Source of the DNA: a virus
DNA: 64,000 bases
Strand: one strand, 5' to 3'
Virus record (IMG/VR): IMGVR_UViG_3300027749_000073
Coordinates: 1-64,000 of that record
Part shown: positions 44,665-53,925 of the stretch, piece after piece
Layout of the letters: every line of letters starts with the position of its first letter
How positions within the stretch are numbered: the first letter of the stretch is position 1
Notes under the pieces: generated by a model
What the model saw: the letters and a program-made list of their open reading frames with translations, nothing else
Told to the model about the DNA's origin: nothing
Databases searched by the model: none
Program-made: the position numbers and the translations under genes

Positions 44665-47600
44665 ATGGCTGAATTTAAATTAGGTAGAATACGGTTTATC
44701 TGGAAAGGTGCATGGGCATCTTCTACAACGTATTTAAAAGATGATATCATACGAAATGGCGGAAAAACGTATGTGTGCGTAGTTGGGCATACAAGTTCTG
44801 CAGATTTCACAACAGATCTTAGTAATGTACCAACAAGGTGGAATCAAGTTTCTGATGGCACTGCATGGATGTCAGATTGGACTGTTAATACATACTATAG
44901 ATTAAATGATGTAGTAAAATACGGTGGTAAGCTGTATATCTGTACAGCAACACATACATCTGCTGCAACTATTACTTTAGGATTAGAAGCAAACATTGCA
45001 AGCTGGGATGTGTATGCAAATGGATTTAAATGGCAGACTACTTGGGCAACTTCTACAAAATACAGAATTAATGAAGTAGTAAAATACGGTGGTATTGTAT
45101 ATGTCTGTAACACCGGACACACATCTGCTGCAACTGCAACTCTTGGTCTTGAAAACGATCAATCAAAATGGGATATTTTTCATAAAGGTCTTGATTATTT
45201 AGGACAATGGAGCGGAAGTTCTGTACGATATAAAGTTAACGATCTTGTTAACTATGGTGCAGATGTTTGGATTTGTACGACTTACCACACATCGGCTGCA
45301 TCGTTTGTTGAGGCAAACTGGGCACGATTTGTAGAAGCATTAACATTTGAAAATACATGGTCAAGTGCTACTATTTACCAACCAGGTGATATCGTCGGAT
45401 ACGGTGGTTACTCATATATCAGTAAAACAATAAACAGCAACGCTACTCCGTCTACAAGCACTGCAAACTGGGGATTATTTACCACTGGGTTTACATTAAT
45501 TGGTGATTGGGCAACTTCTACATCTTACTTAGTTGGAAATATAGTTCGGTTAGGCGGTTATACCTATGTTGCAATCTTAGATCATACATCGAGTGGTTCA
45601 AGTACACCTCCAAATCTAACATATTGGTCAAGATTAAATTATGGTATCAGATGGAATAATACTGCTAAATCATATACCGGGTTAGCTGGTACAAATATCA
45701 CCGGTACAGGAACAACTGCTACATTTAACGTGGCAACTGTCGGTACTGCGTATACTGTTACTGTAAATGCAGTAGGTACAGGATATGCGGCTACTAATAC
45801 AATTAAAATTTTAGGCACTGCAGTTGGCGGGTTAACTCCGTTTAATGATATTATAATTACAGTTGCTACTATTTCAGGTAGTGCAATTGCTACAATTACT
45901 TATACAGGTATTGCATCAACTTGGGCAACTGCTACTGGATATGTTGCAGGTGATACTGTTAGTTTTGGACCAAACAGTTATATTTGTATCCTTGCTCACA
46001 CTAGTGCTGCAGGTAACAGACCTGATGCAGACACAGTAGCAACATACTGGAACATGGTTGCAGCAGGTGCATCTACAAGTGTTTTAACAACAACTGGTGA
46101 TATTCCGTACATGGGAGCAAGTGGTTCTACTAGATTAGGTATAGGTTCTGCAGGACAAGTATTGAAAGTCTCTTCGAGTTTAGTGCCATTTTGGACATAT
46201 TTTGGTATTATTGATCAGGTTTACTATGTTGCACCGACCGGAACAAACACTCCTGCACCTGACTATGGTGTTACTTTAGATCGTCCGTGGCTAACTGTTC
46301 GGTATGCAGCTGAACAAGTTGACGCAGGCCCATTAAATCCAAATGGCTCATATTTGCTTTCAAGAAATAGAAGTTATATCCAAAGTGAGATAATTGCATG
46401 GATTAACTATCAAGTTACAAATAATATTGCGCCATTTGTAGGTTTTACGTATGTGCAAGCAACATGTCAACGTGACGTTGGGTATGTTATCGACGCGTTA
46501 GTATACGATTTATCACATGGCGGTAATGCACGTTCGGTAGCAGTTGCACAAGCATATGTGGGCGGTACATATACTCAATTAGCTAATCAAAAAACACAAG
46601 ATGTTGCAGGTTATAATCAAATGGTGTCTGTTATTAACTCAGTTATTGCAAACTCTGCACCAGGTACAACATATCAAGCAACTGTTACACGGATTAGTGA
46701 TTCTACAAAAACATTAGAAACTGGTGTTACTACATTAGTTACTAACCTAGTTAAAGTAATCACTGATGCAATCACCGCAGGTGTTTCTACAAATATTCCA
46801 GCAGTAGTTAATACTAACTATACAATTTTTGTCAAAACTGGTATTTACTATGAAACATTACCTATTATTGTTCCTGCAAATACTGCAATTGTTGGTGACG
46901 AATTACGTTCATCTAATATTAGACCAAAGAGTACATCAATTGCAACTACTGATACAACTTATAGTATAGCAACGGTAACTAGATTACAAAGTATTATATC
47001 AAACTTAGTACAAAATTTAACAGTTACTCCTACCACAGGCAATCCATTAACTCCAGTTACTACACGTCCTGCAAGTAATTCAACAGTAGGTACGGCGGCG
47101 GCGGCATTATTAACAAATTATATTGCTTATATCAACTGGTATATTAACAGTAGTGGTTCTGCTCCTGCATTAGTTGGCACAAATACACCAACTGCTACAC
47201 AAGCATATTATGATGCAGTAGAAGTGTTAGAAGCAAATAAAGAATTTTTAGCTCAAGAAGCAGTTGCGTATACCAATTATACATACAGTACAACTGTATC
47301 AGCTACTGCTACAAATGGTAATATCACAGTTGCAAACTCTACTAACTTTGCAGTCGGTATGCCTGTAGTGTTTAGTGGTACTGTTGGTTCTTCTGGCATT
47401 GTAGTTGGAACTGTTTATTATGTTAAAACTTCAGCTGCTAACGTGTTAACTGTTGCTGCAACATCGGGCGGTACTGCACTAACATGGACAGCAACATCTG
47501 GCATGTCATTTACCGTTACACTATCATATGTTTCTGCAACGTGTGCGCGTGATGTTAGAGTGTTAGTAAACGCAATAAAATATGACTTAGTTTATACTGG

Positions 47601-50600
47601 CAATTATAAAACATTATTAGCTGCTCGTTATTACAGACGGTGTGTACAAACTTCAATAACTGAAGATATGTTCTATGTTCGTAATGCAACTGGGTTACGT
47701 AACATGACAGTACAAGGGTTAACTGGTACGTTAGGCACTGCAAATACTTATGGAACAAAACGTCCAAGTGCTGGTGCATATGTTAGTTTAGATCCAGGTT
47801 GGGGTGCAGCAGACAATCGCACTTGGATTACATCACGTTCACCGTATATACAAAACGTAACAACTTTCGGAACTGGTTGTACTGGTTTAAAAATTGACGG
47901 AACACTGCATAATGGCGGTAACCGATCAGTTGTAGCAAATGATTTTACTCAGATATTAAGTGATGGTATTGGTGTTTGGTGTACTGGTACTAGTTCATTA
48001 ACTGAATTAGTATCTGTGTTTTCATACTATGGCCACATTGGATACTTAGCAGAAAATGGTGGCAAAATTCGTGCTACAAATGGTAACAGTTCATACGGAA
48101 CATACGGAACCGTTGCAGAAGGAGTTGATTCATCTGAAACTGCATTAACTGCAACCGTTAACAACCGTGCTAATCAAGCATTAATTACTAATGTTGTTAC
48201 TGATTTAGTTAATAAAATTTATCGTGTAGAATATTCAAATGCTGGTACAGGTTATAATACTGCAACTTATGCATTTAGCGGGTCAGGTTATGGTGTTGTT
48301 TCTACAGGAAACGAATTTAGAGATAACGCAGTATTTGAAACAAGACTATTAACTAATGGTGCAAACTATGTAACTTCAACAAATACAGCACAAAATGGTA
48401 ACACTGTTCAAATTACAATTGCTGCGGTTGATAGCGCAATTAGTAGTGCTTATGCAGGTATGAGAATCCAGTTATTAAGTGGCACAGGTGTAGGACAAAG
48501 TGGTTATATTGTTAACTACAACTCAGGTACTAAACTTGCGCTAGTTGCAAAGGAAAGTTTCCCAAGTATGACTGCAACTGCAACAACCGCAAGTTCTGAT
48601 TTAATTACTGTTGCAAGCACAAGTACATTAACCGCAAATATGCCAGTTTATTTTAGTGCTGCTCTTGCTAATATTTCAGCAAATACGTTGTACTATGTTA
48701 AAACTATTTCAAGTACTACACAATTTAGTATTAGTACGATTGCTGCTGGTACTGTATTTGATATTACAAGTGATACATCGGCGCAAACTGTAGCAGTTCA
48801 TGCTGCAGGGTGGGATCATGCAATTAGTGGTACTCCGGCTGTTGCAGCATTAGACGTTACAACTAGTTACATTATTGAACCAAGAATTGTTTTTGCTTCG
48901 CCAACATACAGTACTAATACTAATACAATTGCATCAAATTCATGGGTTGACATAGCATATGGTGATATCTATGCTACTTATACAACTGTTGCAACGGTTG
49001 GCGGTTCTGGTTCTGGTGCAACAATTACTGTAACTAGAACGGGCAACACATATTCTGCTGCGCTTGGTTCAGGTGGAACCAATTATAAAATTGGGGATGT
49101 TGTTACAGTTCTTGGAACAAACTTAGGTGGAGTTGGTCATACCACTGCATTCTCTGCATCTTTTGGTTTACCAAGTTCTGCTAACTGGATATCAGTAACT
49201 TACGGAAATGGTAAATTTGTTGCAGTGGCAAATGGTTCAACTGCAACAGCATATTCAACAGATGGTATTACATGGCTTACTCCTGGCATTGGGCTACCAA
49301 GTTCTACTACTTGGGAATCTGTTACTTACGGAAATGGCAAATTTGTTGCTATTGTAAACGCTTCAACTGCAGCAGCATATTCAACAGATGGTATTACATG
49401 GAATGCAGCTAATGCTTTACCAAGTGCTGCTAGCTGGCAATCAGTTACCTATGGAAATGGTAAATTTGTTGCGGTAGCGTATGGTGCAACTGTAGCAGCA
49501 TATTCAACAGATGGTATTACATGGTTTGCATCTAATGCGTTACCAAGTGCTGCTAGCTGGGGATCTGTTACTTACGGAAACGGTAAATTTGTTGCAGTGG
49601 CAAATAGTTCAACTGCAGCAGCATATTCAACAGATGGTATTACATGGATTGCAGCTAATGCGTTACCGAGTGCTACTAACTGGCAATCAGTTACCTATGG
49701 AAATGGTAAATTTGTTGCAGTGGCAAATGGTTCATCAACTGCAGCAGCATATTCAACAGATGGTATTACATGGTTTGCAGCTAATGCGTTACCAAGTGCT
49801 GCTAACTGGCAATCAGTTACTTACGGAAACGGTAAATTTGTTGCGGTAGCATATAGTTCAACTGCAGCAGCATATTCAACAGATGGCATTACTTGGGTTT
49901 CTGCTACGTCGCCAAGTGCTGCTAACTGGCAATCAGTTACCTATGGAAATGGTAAATTTGTTGCTGTGTCTTATGGTGCAACATCTGCTTCATACTTACC
50001 AGACCTTAGTAACAACTTATACGTTACTGTAACTAACGTAGCAAGTGGTGTAATTAACAACTTTACATATGCAGGACAAGGGGCAGGTGGTAACTTTGTT
50101 GCAGTTCAAGCAAGTACAGGAACATATATAAGTACAACTGGTGCATCATGGTCAGCAGGCGGAGCATTGCCAACAGGATCGTGGACTTCTGTTGCGTACG
50201 GTGTAGTTAGTAGTGTTAGTACATGGGTAGTTGTACAAAATGGATCTAATAATACTGCATACTCAACTAACGGTGGAACAACTTGGACTACTGGGGGTAC
50301 ATTATCTGTATCAGGAACCTGGTCAAGTATTGCATTTGGTAATGGGAAATTTATAACATTACTAGGTAGTGCATCGTCAACCACCGCTAATATTTCATCT
50401 AATGGTGGAACCTCATGGACCGCAACTGGTACATTACCATCTGCTACATGGATTGCCGTAGCATACGGTGCCGGAACATGGGTTGCAATTGGAACAAGCG
50501 GAACTGTTGCTGCATATTCAACTAATGACGGAACATCATGGACTTCGTCAACATTACCTACTAATGCAGGATGGACAAGTGTTACATACGGTAATGGAAG

Positions 50601-51942
50601 ATTTGTTGCAGTAGCAAACGGTACGGCAGCAGCATATTCATTAGACGGTATTACATGGTATAGTGTAACTTTACCCGTAAGTTCAAACTGGTCAAAAGTT
50701 AGATATGGACAAGGTGTATTTGTTACTATACCTAGTTCTACACCAGCTAGCGCATTGTCATCGGAAGATGGGTTATTTTGGATATCTAGATCACTTCCAG
50801 TAAATGCTCTAATGTTTGCAATTGCATTTGGAAATCCTAATAATATTCCAACGTGGCCAATTTTGCCACAAGGAAATACATCAGGTATATACTTAACATT
50901 AGGTGCAACTGCTAAAGGTCGTGTAAAAGTATCAACTGGTTCTATCGGTGAATTTAGAATCGTTGAACCAGGCAGCAGTTATTCATCAGCACCGACATTA
51001 ACTATTACTGATTCAAATGCTACAAGTGCATTTACTTATACAGTTAGAACAGGTGTAGGTGCGCTAGCTAATCCAACTTTTACGAACAGAGGAACGCAAT
51101 TTGCAACTGCAAGTGCAACTGTATCAGGTAATGGTTATGCAGATATGTATCAAACTGGTAATTATATTAACGTATCTGGGTTAACTAGTCAACCAACTGC
51201 TGGATCAAATATAGTATTTACAGGTAACTCAACAGTGTACAAACTAGTAGCAGTTACTAACTATCTAAGTTCAGGCGGTGGCATTGCACCATACAATGCA
51301 ACATTCCAAGTTAGTCCAAGCATGACAATTACACTTGCACCTGCGCATATAACAGATACAACATTGCGTATTAAGTACAGTCAAGTACGATTAACTGGAC
51401 ATGACTTTTTAAATATTGGTACTGGCAACATAACAAATACTAATTACCCAGGTACACCTAGTTTAGCTGTTGATAGTACAAAACAAACTGTTCAATATGG
51501 TGGTGGGCGTGTATTCTTTACTAGTACTGACCAAGACGGTAACTTTAACGTTGGTAACTTGTTCTCAGTACAACAATCAACTGGTGTTGCAACATTAAAT
51601 GCAGACTCGTTTAACATTGCAGGATTAAATCAGTTGACACTAGGTGCAGTAACATTAGGCGGAACAAGTGCTACTATTACTTCGTTCTCAACTGATCCGT
51701 ACTTTACCTTAAACAGCGACAATGTTGTTCCGACACAAAAAGCTATTAAAGCATATATTTCAAGTCAAATAGGTGGCGGTGGTAGCTCTTTGAATGTAAA
51801 TACATTAACTGCAGGTGTTCTTTACCTTTCAGGTAATACAATTTCAACTACAACAGGTGTTCAAATTAACGTAACAACTAAACTTTATTTTATTGGCGGC
51901 GTTGATGGCTCACCAATGGCATTAACATACTTTTTAACATAA
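44665..51942 (+). CDS. Giant modular adhesin/fibre protein (paralogue B2)
   Basis: At 2425 residues this is the longest gene in the window. It has the same plan as B1: CBM-like modules (residues 1-330 and one near 425, e.g. YRLNDVVKYGGKLYICTATH), then VYYVAPTGTNTPAPDYGVTL starting the beta-helix. Inside the helix are two related blocks, ATCQRDVGYVIDALVYDLSH (about 608) and ATCARDVRVLVNAIKYDLVY (about 957), which split the segment FVKTGIYYETLPIIVPANT. Residues about 1500-2060 carry about twelve Asp-box-like units (TYGNGKFVAVANGSTATAYS, TDGITW), as in bacterial sialidase-type propellers. The C-terminus matches B1. It probably binds host surface sugars; enzymatic activity is not shown, as no full catalytic set is seen. 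Confidence 0.78.
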   Translation: MAEFKLGRIRFIWKGAWASSTTYLKDDIIRNGGKTYVCVVGHTSSADFTTDLSNVPTRWNQVSDGTAWMSDWTVNTYYRLNDVVKYGGKLYICTATHTSAATITLGLEANIASWDVYANGFKWQTTWATSTKYRINEVVKYGGIVYVCNTGHTSAATATLGLENDQSKWDIFHKGLDYLGQWSGSSVRYKVNDLVNYGADVWICTTYHTSAASFVEANWARFVEALTFENTWSSATIYQPGDIVGYGGYSYISKTINSNATPSTSTANWGLFTTGFTLIGDWATSTSYLVGNIVRLGGYTYVAILDHTSSGSSTPPNLTYWSRLNYGIRWNNTAKSYTGLAGTNITGTGTTATFNVATVGTAYTVTVNAVGTGYAATNTIKILGTAVGGLTPFNDIIITVATISGSAIATITYTGIASTWATATGYVAGDTVSFGPNSYICILAHTSAAGNRPDADTVATYWNMVAAGASTSVLTTTGDIPYMGASGSTRLGIGSAGQVLKVSSSLVPFWTYFGIIDQVYYVAPTGTNTPAPDYGVTLDRPWLTVRYAAEQVDAGPLNPNGSYLLSRNRSYIQSEIIAWINYQVTNNIAPFVGFTYVQATCQRDVGYVIDALVYDLSHGGNARSVAVAQAYVGGTYTQLANQKTQDVAGYNQMVSVINSVIANSAPGTTYQATVTRISDSTKTLETGVTTLVTNLVKVITDAITAGVSTNIPAVVNTNYTIFVKTGIYYETLPIIVPANTAIVGDELRSSNIRPKSTSIATTDTTYSIATVTRLQSIISNLVQNLTVTPTTGNPLTPVTTRPASNSTVGTAAAALLTNYIAYINWYINSSGSAPALVGTNTPTATQAYYDAVEVLEANKEFLAQEAVAYTNYTYSTTVSATATNGNITVANSTNFAVGMPVVFSGTVGSSGIVVGTVYYVKTSAANVLTVAATSGGTALTWTATSGMSFTVTLSYVSATCARDVRVLVNAIKYDLVYTGNYKTLLAARYYRRCVQTSITEDMFYVRNATGLRNMTVQGLTGTLGTANTYGTKRPSAGAYVSLDPGWGAADNRTWITSRSPYIQNVTTFGTGCTGLKIDGTLHNGGNRSVVANDFTQILSDGIGVWCTGTSSLTELVSVFSYYGHIGYLAENGGKIRATNGNSSYGTYGTVAEGVDSSETALTATVNNRANQALITNVVTDLVNKIYRVEYSNAGTGYNTATYAFSGSGYGVVSTGNEFRDNAVFETRLLTNGANYVTSTNTAQNGNTVQITIAAVDSAISSAYAGMRIQLLSGTGVGQSGYIVNYNSGTKLALVAKESFPSMTATATTASSDLITVASTSTLTANMPVYFSAALANISANTLYYVKTISSTTQFSISTIAAGTVFDITSDTSAQTVAVHAAGWDHAISGTPAVAALDVTTSYIIEPRIVFASPTYSTNTNTIASNSWVDIAYGDIYATYTTVATVGGSGSGATITVTRTGNTYSAALGSGGTNYKIGDVVTVLGTNLGGVGHTTAFSASFGLPSSANWISVTYGNGKFVAVANGSTATAYSTDGITWLTPGIGLPSSTTWESVTYGNGKFVAIVNASTAAAYSTDGITWNAANALPSAASWQSVTYGNGKFVAVAYGATVAAYSTDGITWFASNALPSAASWGSVTYGNGKFVAVANSSTAAAYSTDGITWIAANALPSATNWQSVTYGNGKFVAVANGSSTAAAYSTDGITWFAANALPSAANWQSVTYGNGKFVAVAYSSTAAAYSTDGITWVSATSPSAANWQSVTYGNGKFVAVSYGATSASYLPDLSNNLYVTVTNVASGVINNFTYAGQGAGGNFVAVQASTGTYISTTGASWSAGGALPTGSWTSVAYGVVSSVSTWVVVQNGSNNTAYSTNGGTTWTTGGTLSVSGTWSSIAFGNGKFITLLGSASSTTANISSNGGTSWTATGTLPSATWIAVAYGAGTWVAIGTSGTVAAYSTNDGTSWTSSTLPTNAGWTSVTYGNGRFVAVANGTAAAYSLDGITWYSVTLPVSSNWSKVRYGQGVFVTIPSSTPASALSSEDGLFWISRSLPVNALMFAIAFGNPNNIPTWPILPQGNTSGIYLTLGATAKGRVKVSTGSIGEFRIVEPGSSYSSAPTLTITDSNATSAFTYTVRTGVGALANPTFTNRGTQFATASATVSGNGYADMYQTGNYINVSGLTSQPTAGSNIVFTGNSTVYKLVAVTNYLSSGGGIAPYNATFQVSPSMTITLAPAHITDTTLRIKYSQVRLTGHDFLNIGTGNITNTNYPGTPSLAVDSTKQTVQYGGGRVFFTSTDQDGNFNVGNLFSVQQSTGVATLNADSFNIAGLNQLTLGAVTLGGTSATITSFSTDPYFTLNSDNVVPTQKAIKAYISSQIGGGGSSLNVNTLTAGVLYLSGNTISTTTGVQINVTTKLYFIGGVDGSPMALTYFLT
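48003..48095 (+). repeat. 93-bp tract nearly identical to 40896-40988
   Basis: This is the partner copy inside B2, with a single mismatch (48027). Sequence on both sides is homologous but visibly diverged, so the identity is local. Confidence 0.9.
49168..50010 (+). repeat. Seven near-identical 120-126-bp tandem repeats in B2
   Basis: Units begin at 49168, 49294, 49417, 49540, 49663, 49789 and 49909. Each encodes about 41 residues with LPSxxxWxSVTYGNGKFVAV and AYSTDGITW. Differences are mostly at a few variable residues between the two motifs. One unit has an extra Ser codon and one is a residue shorter. Five more diverged units follow to about 50800. Confidence 0.93.
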
Positions 51943-51959
51943 TTGGAGAATAAATAAAC

Positions 51960-52298
51960 ATGGCATCAGGAAGATTAGGCGTAGCAGACTTAGCGGCAAC
52001 TACATACACAAACGTGTATACTTGCCCTGCTACAACATTTACAGTTGCATCACTTACGATCTGTAACAGAAACGCAACATCAGTTCAAGTTCGTGTAGCA
52101 TTAACAACAACATCAGCAGCAGGTAATACTGCTCCAGTAGATAACGCATTTCTTGAATATGGTGTTACTATTCCTGCTAACTCGGTGTTAGAACGTACTG
52201 GTTTAGTGTTGGATGCAACAAACAAATACTTAGTAGTATATTCAAGTACTACTGGTGTCAATGCTGTAGTGTACGGTATTGAAACAAGCACAGTTTAA
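51960..52298 (+). CDS. Small beta-rich virion protein
   Basis: The 112-residue protein starts MASGRLGVADLAATTYTNVY and has strands TTFTVASLTICNRNATSVQV, RVALTTT, YGVTIPANSVLERTGLVLDA and YLVVYSSTTGVNAVVYGIET. It is the third member of the small family seen at 29588 and 38306, and follows a giant adhesin gene. A fibre-tip or inter-fibre connector is possible. Shine-Dalgarno GGAG lies 11 bases before ATG. The AATAAATA in the same gap is too close to the ATG to be a useful promoter. Confidence 0.62.
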   Translation: MASGRLGVADLAATTYTNVYTCPATTFTVASLTICNRNATSVQVRVALTTTSAAGNTAPVDNAFLEYGVTIPANSVLERTGLVLDATNKYLVVYSSTTGVNAVVYGIETSTV

Positions 52299-52310
52299 TG
52301 GGAGAATAAT

Positions 52311-53924
52311 ATGGGAAGATTTGTCCCAATAACCGTAACAACAGTTATCGCAGAAAAGGCTGTTCCTGTAGTAACAGCTGCAAAGGCTTATTACGATGGT
52401 AAGCAATGTTGGCAATATAAAGTAGTGTATGATCGCCCTGGTAGTTATACCTGGACTGCACCAACTAATGCAGTTTGTGTCAGGACCGTATTAGTCGGGG
52501 GCGGCGGTAAGCCTAAGTGTAGCGGTACTAGCTTTGGCGGCGGAACCTGCTGCTCTTCTGCAGGCTCAGGTGGCGCATACAGTGAAAAATGTCACGGAGT
52601 AACTGCAGGCACAACTACATTTAACCTAGTAGTAGGTAGACAAGAGCAAGATACTACACTAGCGTGTAATTCAGTTGCTGTCCACACCGCCGGCGGCGCA
52701 GCTGGATGTGTTCAAGGAGTAGCTACAGGCGGTGATTGGAACAGCACTGGAGGATTAGGTGGCTGGGGATGTACCTACTGCGGCGGCAGTTATAGTCATG
52801 GTACTCAATGTTTCTATACTTGTTTTGCTAACTGTTGTGGTTATTGCATAGCGTATGTGTGCAACCCTACCGGAACTTGCGGTGATTGCGCAGCGTCATT
52901 TGCAGGCGGCGGATCAGCAGGCTCGCCTCGAGCACTCACTGGAGGATGTGCAAGTTGTATCTGTCAATACGTATCCAGCAGTGTTGCCGGCGGTGGCGCT
53001 GGTATAGGTGACGTATGTTGCAATATTCCAGTTTGGCATTACCCTTGTTGCAATTGTATATGCACTGTCTGGTTTTGTTGCGAAGCCACAAAACCGTGTT
53101 ACAATTACCCTACTAGTAATCAAGGCGGTGGTGGTTCGGAAGCCCGTTGTAATTTTTCATGCCGCAGCACAACGCAAACTTGTACATGGGGTTACTGGAA
53201 ATCAGGTGACGGCGGACCAGGAGGCCTTACTGATGAGAGTAGCACATACGGATGGGAATTTGAATGGGGATATCAGGGAAACTGTGTATATCCATTTGGT
53301 ATCCGCTGTATGGGACAAATTTCTCAACCGAGATGTGCATCTTCTGCACCGCAGAATGTGTGTGTTTTAAATCAACAGCAATGGGATATACAAAATATAT
53401 CAGGATCAGGATCACCCGGAACTGGCTTGTTATATTGCTCATCATGCTACCCTTATGACTCTAACTCGACACCTCGCCCGCGAAATGCAGGCGAAGGCGC
53501 AGGAACAGGTGGTTTTTCATTATACAAGTGTGATGCTGAAAGCATGGATGATTTAGGCATAGGATACATGAGCAGCTCTGGTTATAACATGTTAAATTGG
53601 TTAAAGATTTGCCAATTAGGTATGTGCGGACAATGCGACCAAGCATGGCTTATGCAAGATGGGTTATTTCCATTCTTTATTACGTGTGCAGGTACACTAG
53701 GTGGCAGTGGAGGAGTAGGTATATGCGGTTATACTAGCAAAGCCGGAAAAGGTGGCGGCGGCGGCCAATCTAAAAATCAAATTTTATGTATATGTTACGG
53801 CGGTGCATTTAATTGTTGTAACCAGGTTGCAAGTACACCGTTAGCATTCCCGCCATGTTTACTAGACCAAATGGTAAGCAACGCAGGAACCGGCATGGCA
53901 ATTATATATTACAGGGAATCATAA
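52311..53924 (+). CDS. Cysteine- and glycine-rich adhesin-like protein (C1)
   Basis: The 537-residue protein starts MGRFVPITVTTVIAEKAVPV. It has a fibre-type entry domain (YKVVYDRPGSYTWTAPTNAV, RTVLVGGGG), followed by Gly-rich segments (VATGGDWNSTGGLGGWG, GEGAGTGGFSL, AGTLGGSGGVGICGY, SKAGKGGGGGQ) similar to the polyglycine loops of phage tip adhesins. By my count it has about 50 Cys (about 9 percent), many as CC, CxC or CxxC (CFANCCGYC, PCCNCICTVWFCC). This is extreme for a phage virion protein. Either a disulfide- or metal-stabilised tip is implied. It is paralogous to the next gene; start ATG follows GGGAGAATA. Confidence 0.72.
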   Translation: MGRFVPITVTTVIAEKAVPVVTAAKAYYDGKQCWQYKVVYDRPGSYTWTAPTNAVCVRTVLVGGGGKPKCSGTSFGGGTCCSSAGSGGAYSEKCHGVTAGTTTFNLVVGRQEQDTTLACNSVAVHTAGGAAGCVQGVATGGDWNSTGGLGGWGCTYCGGSYSHGTQCFYTCFANCCGYCIAYVCNPTGTCGDCAASFAGGGSAGSPRALTGGCASCICQYVSSSVAGGGAGIGDVCCNIPVWHYPCCNCICTVWFCCEATKPCYNYPTSNQGGGGSEARCNFSCRSTTQTCTWGYWKSGDGGPGGLTDESSTYGWEFEWGYQGNCVYPFGIRCMGQISQPRCASSAPQNVCVLNQQQWDIQNISGSGSPGTGLLYCSSCYPYDSNSTPRPRNAGEGAGTGGFSLYKCDAESMDDLGIGYMSSSGYNMLNWLKICQLGMCGQCDQAWLMQDGLFPFFITCAGTLGGSGGVGICGYTSKAGKGGGGGQSKNQILCICYGGAFNCCNQVASTPLAFPPCLLDQMVSNAGTGMAIIYYRES

Positions 53925-53925
53925 T

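Noticed and set aside
49168-50010. CRISPR array
   Set aside because: Repeats are contiguous, in frame and coding, with no unique spacers.
51949-51956. AATAAATA as a late promoter before 51960
   Set aside because: The box ends three bases before the ATG, so its transcript would lack the start; the GGAG before it serves translation.
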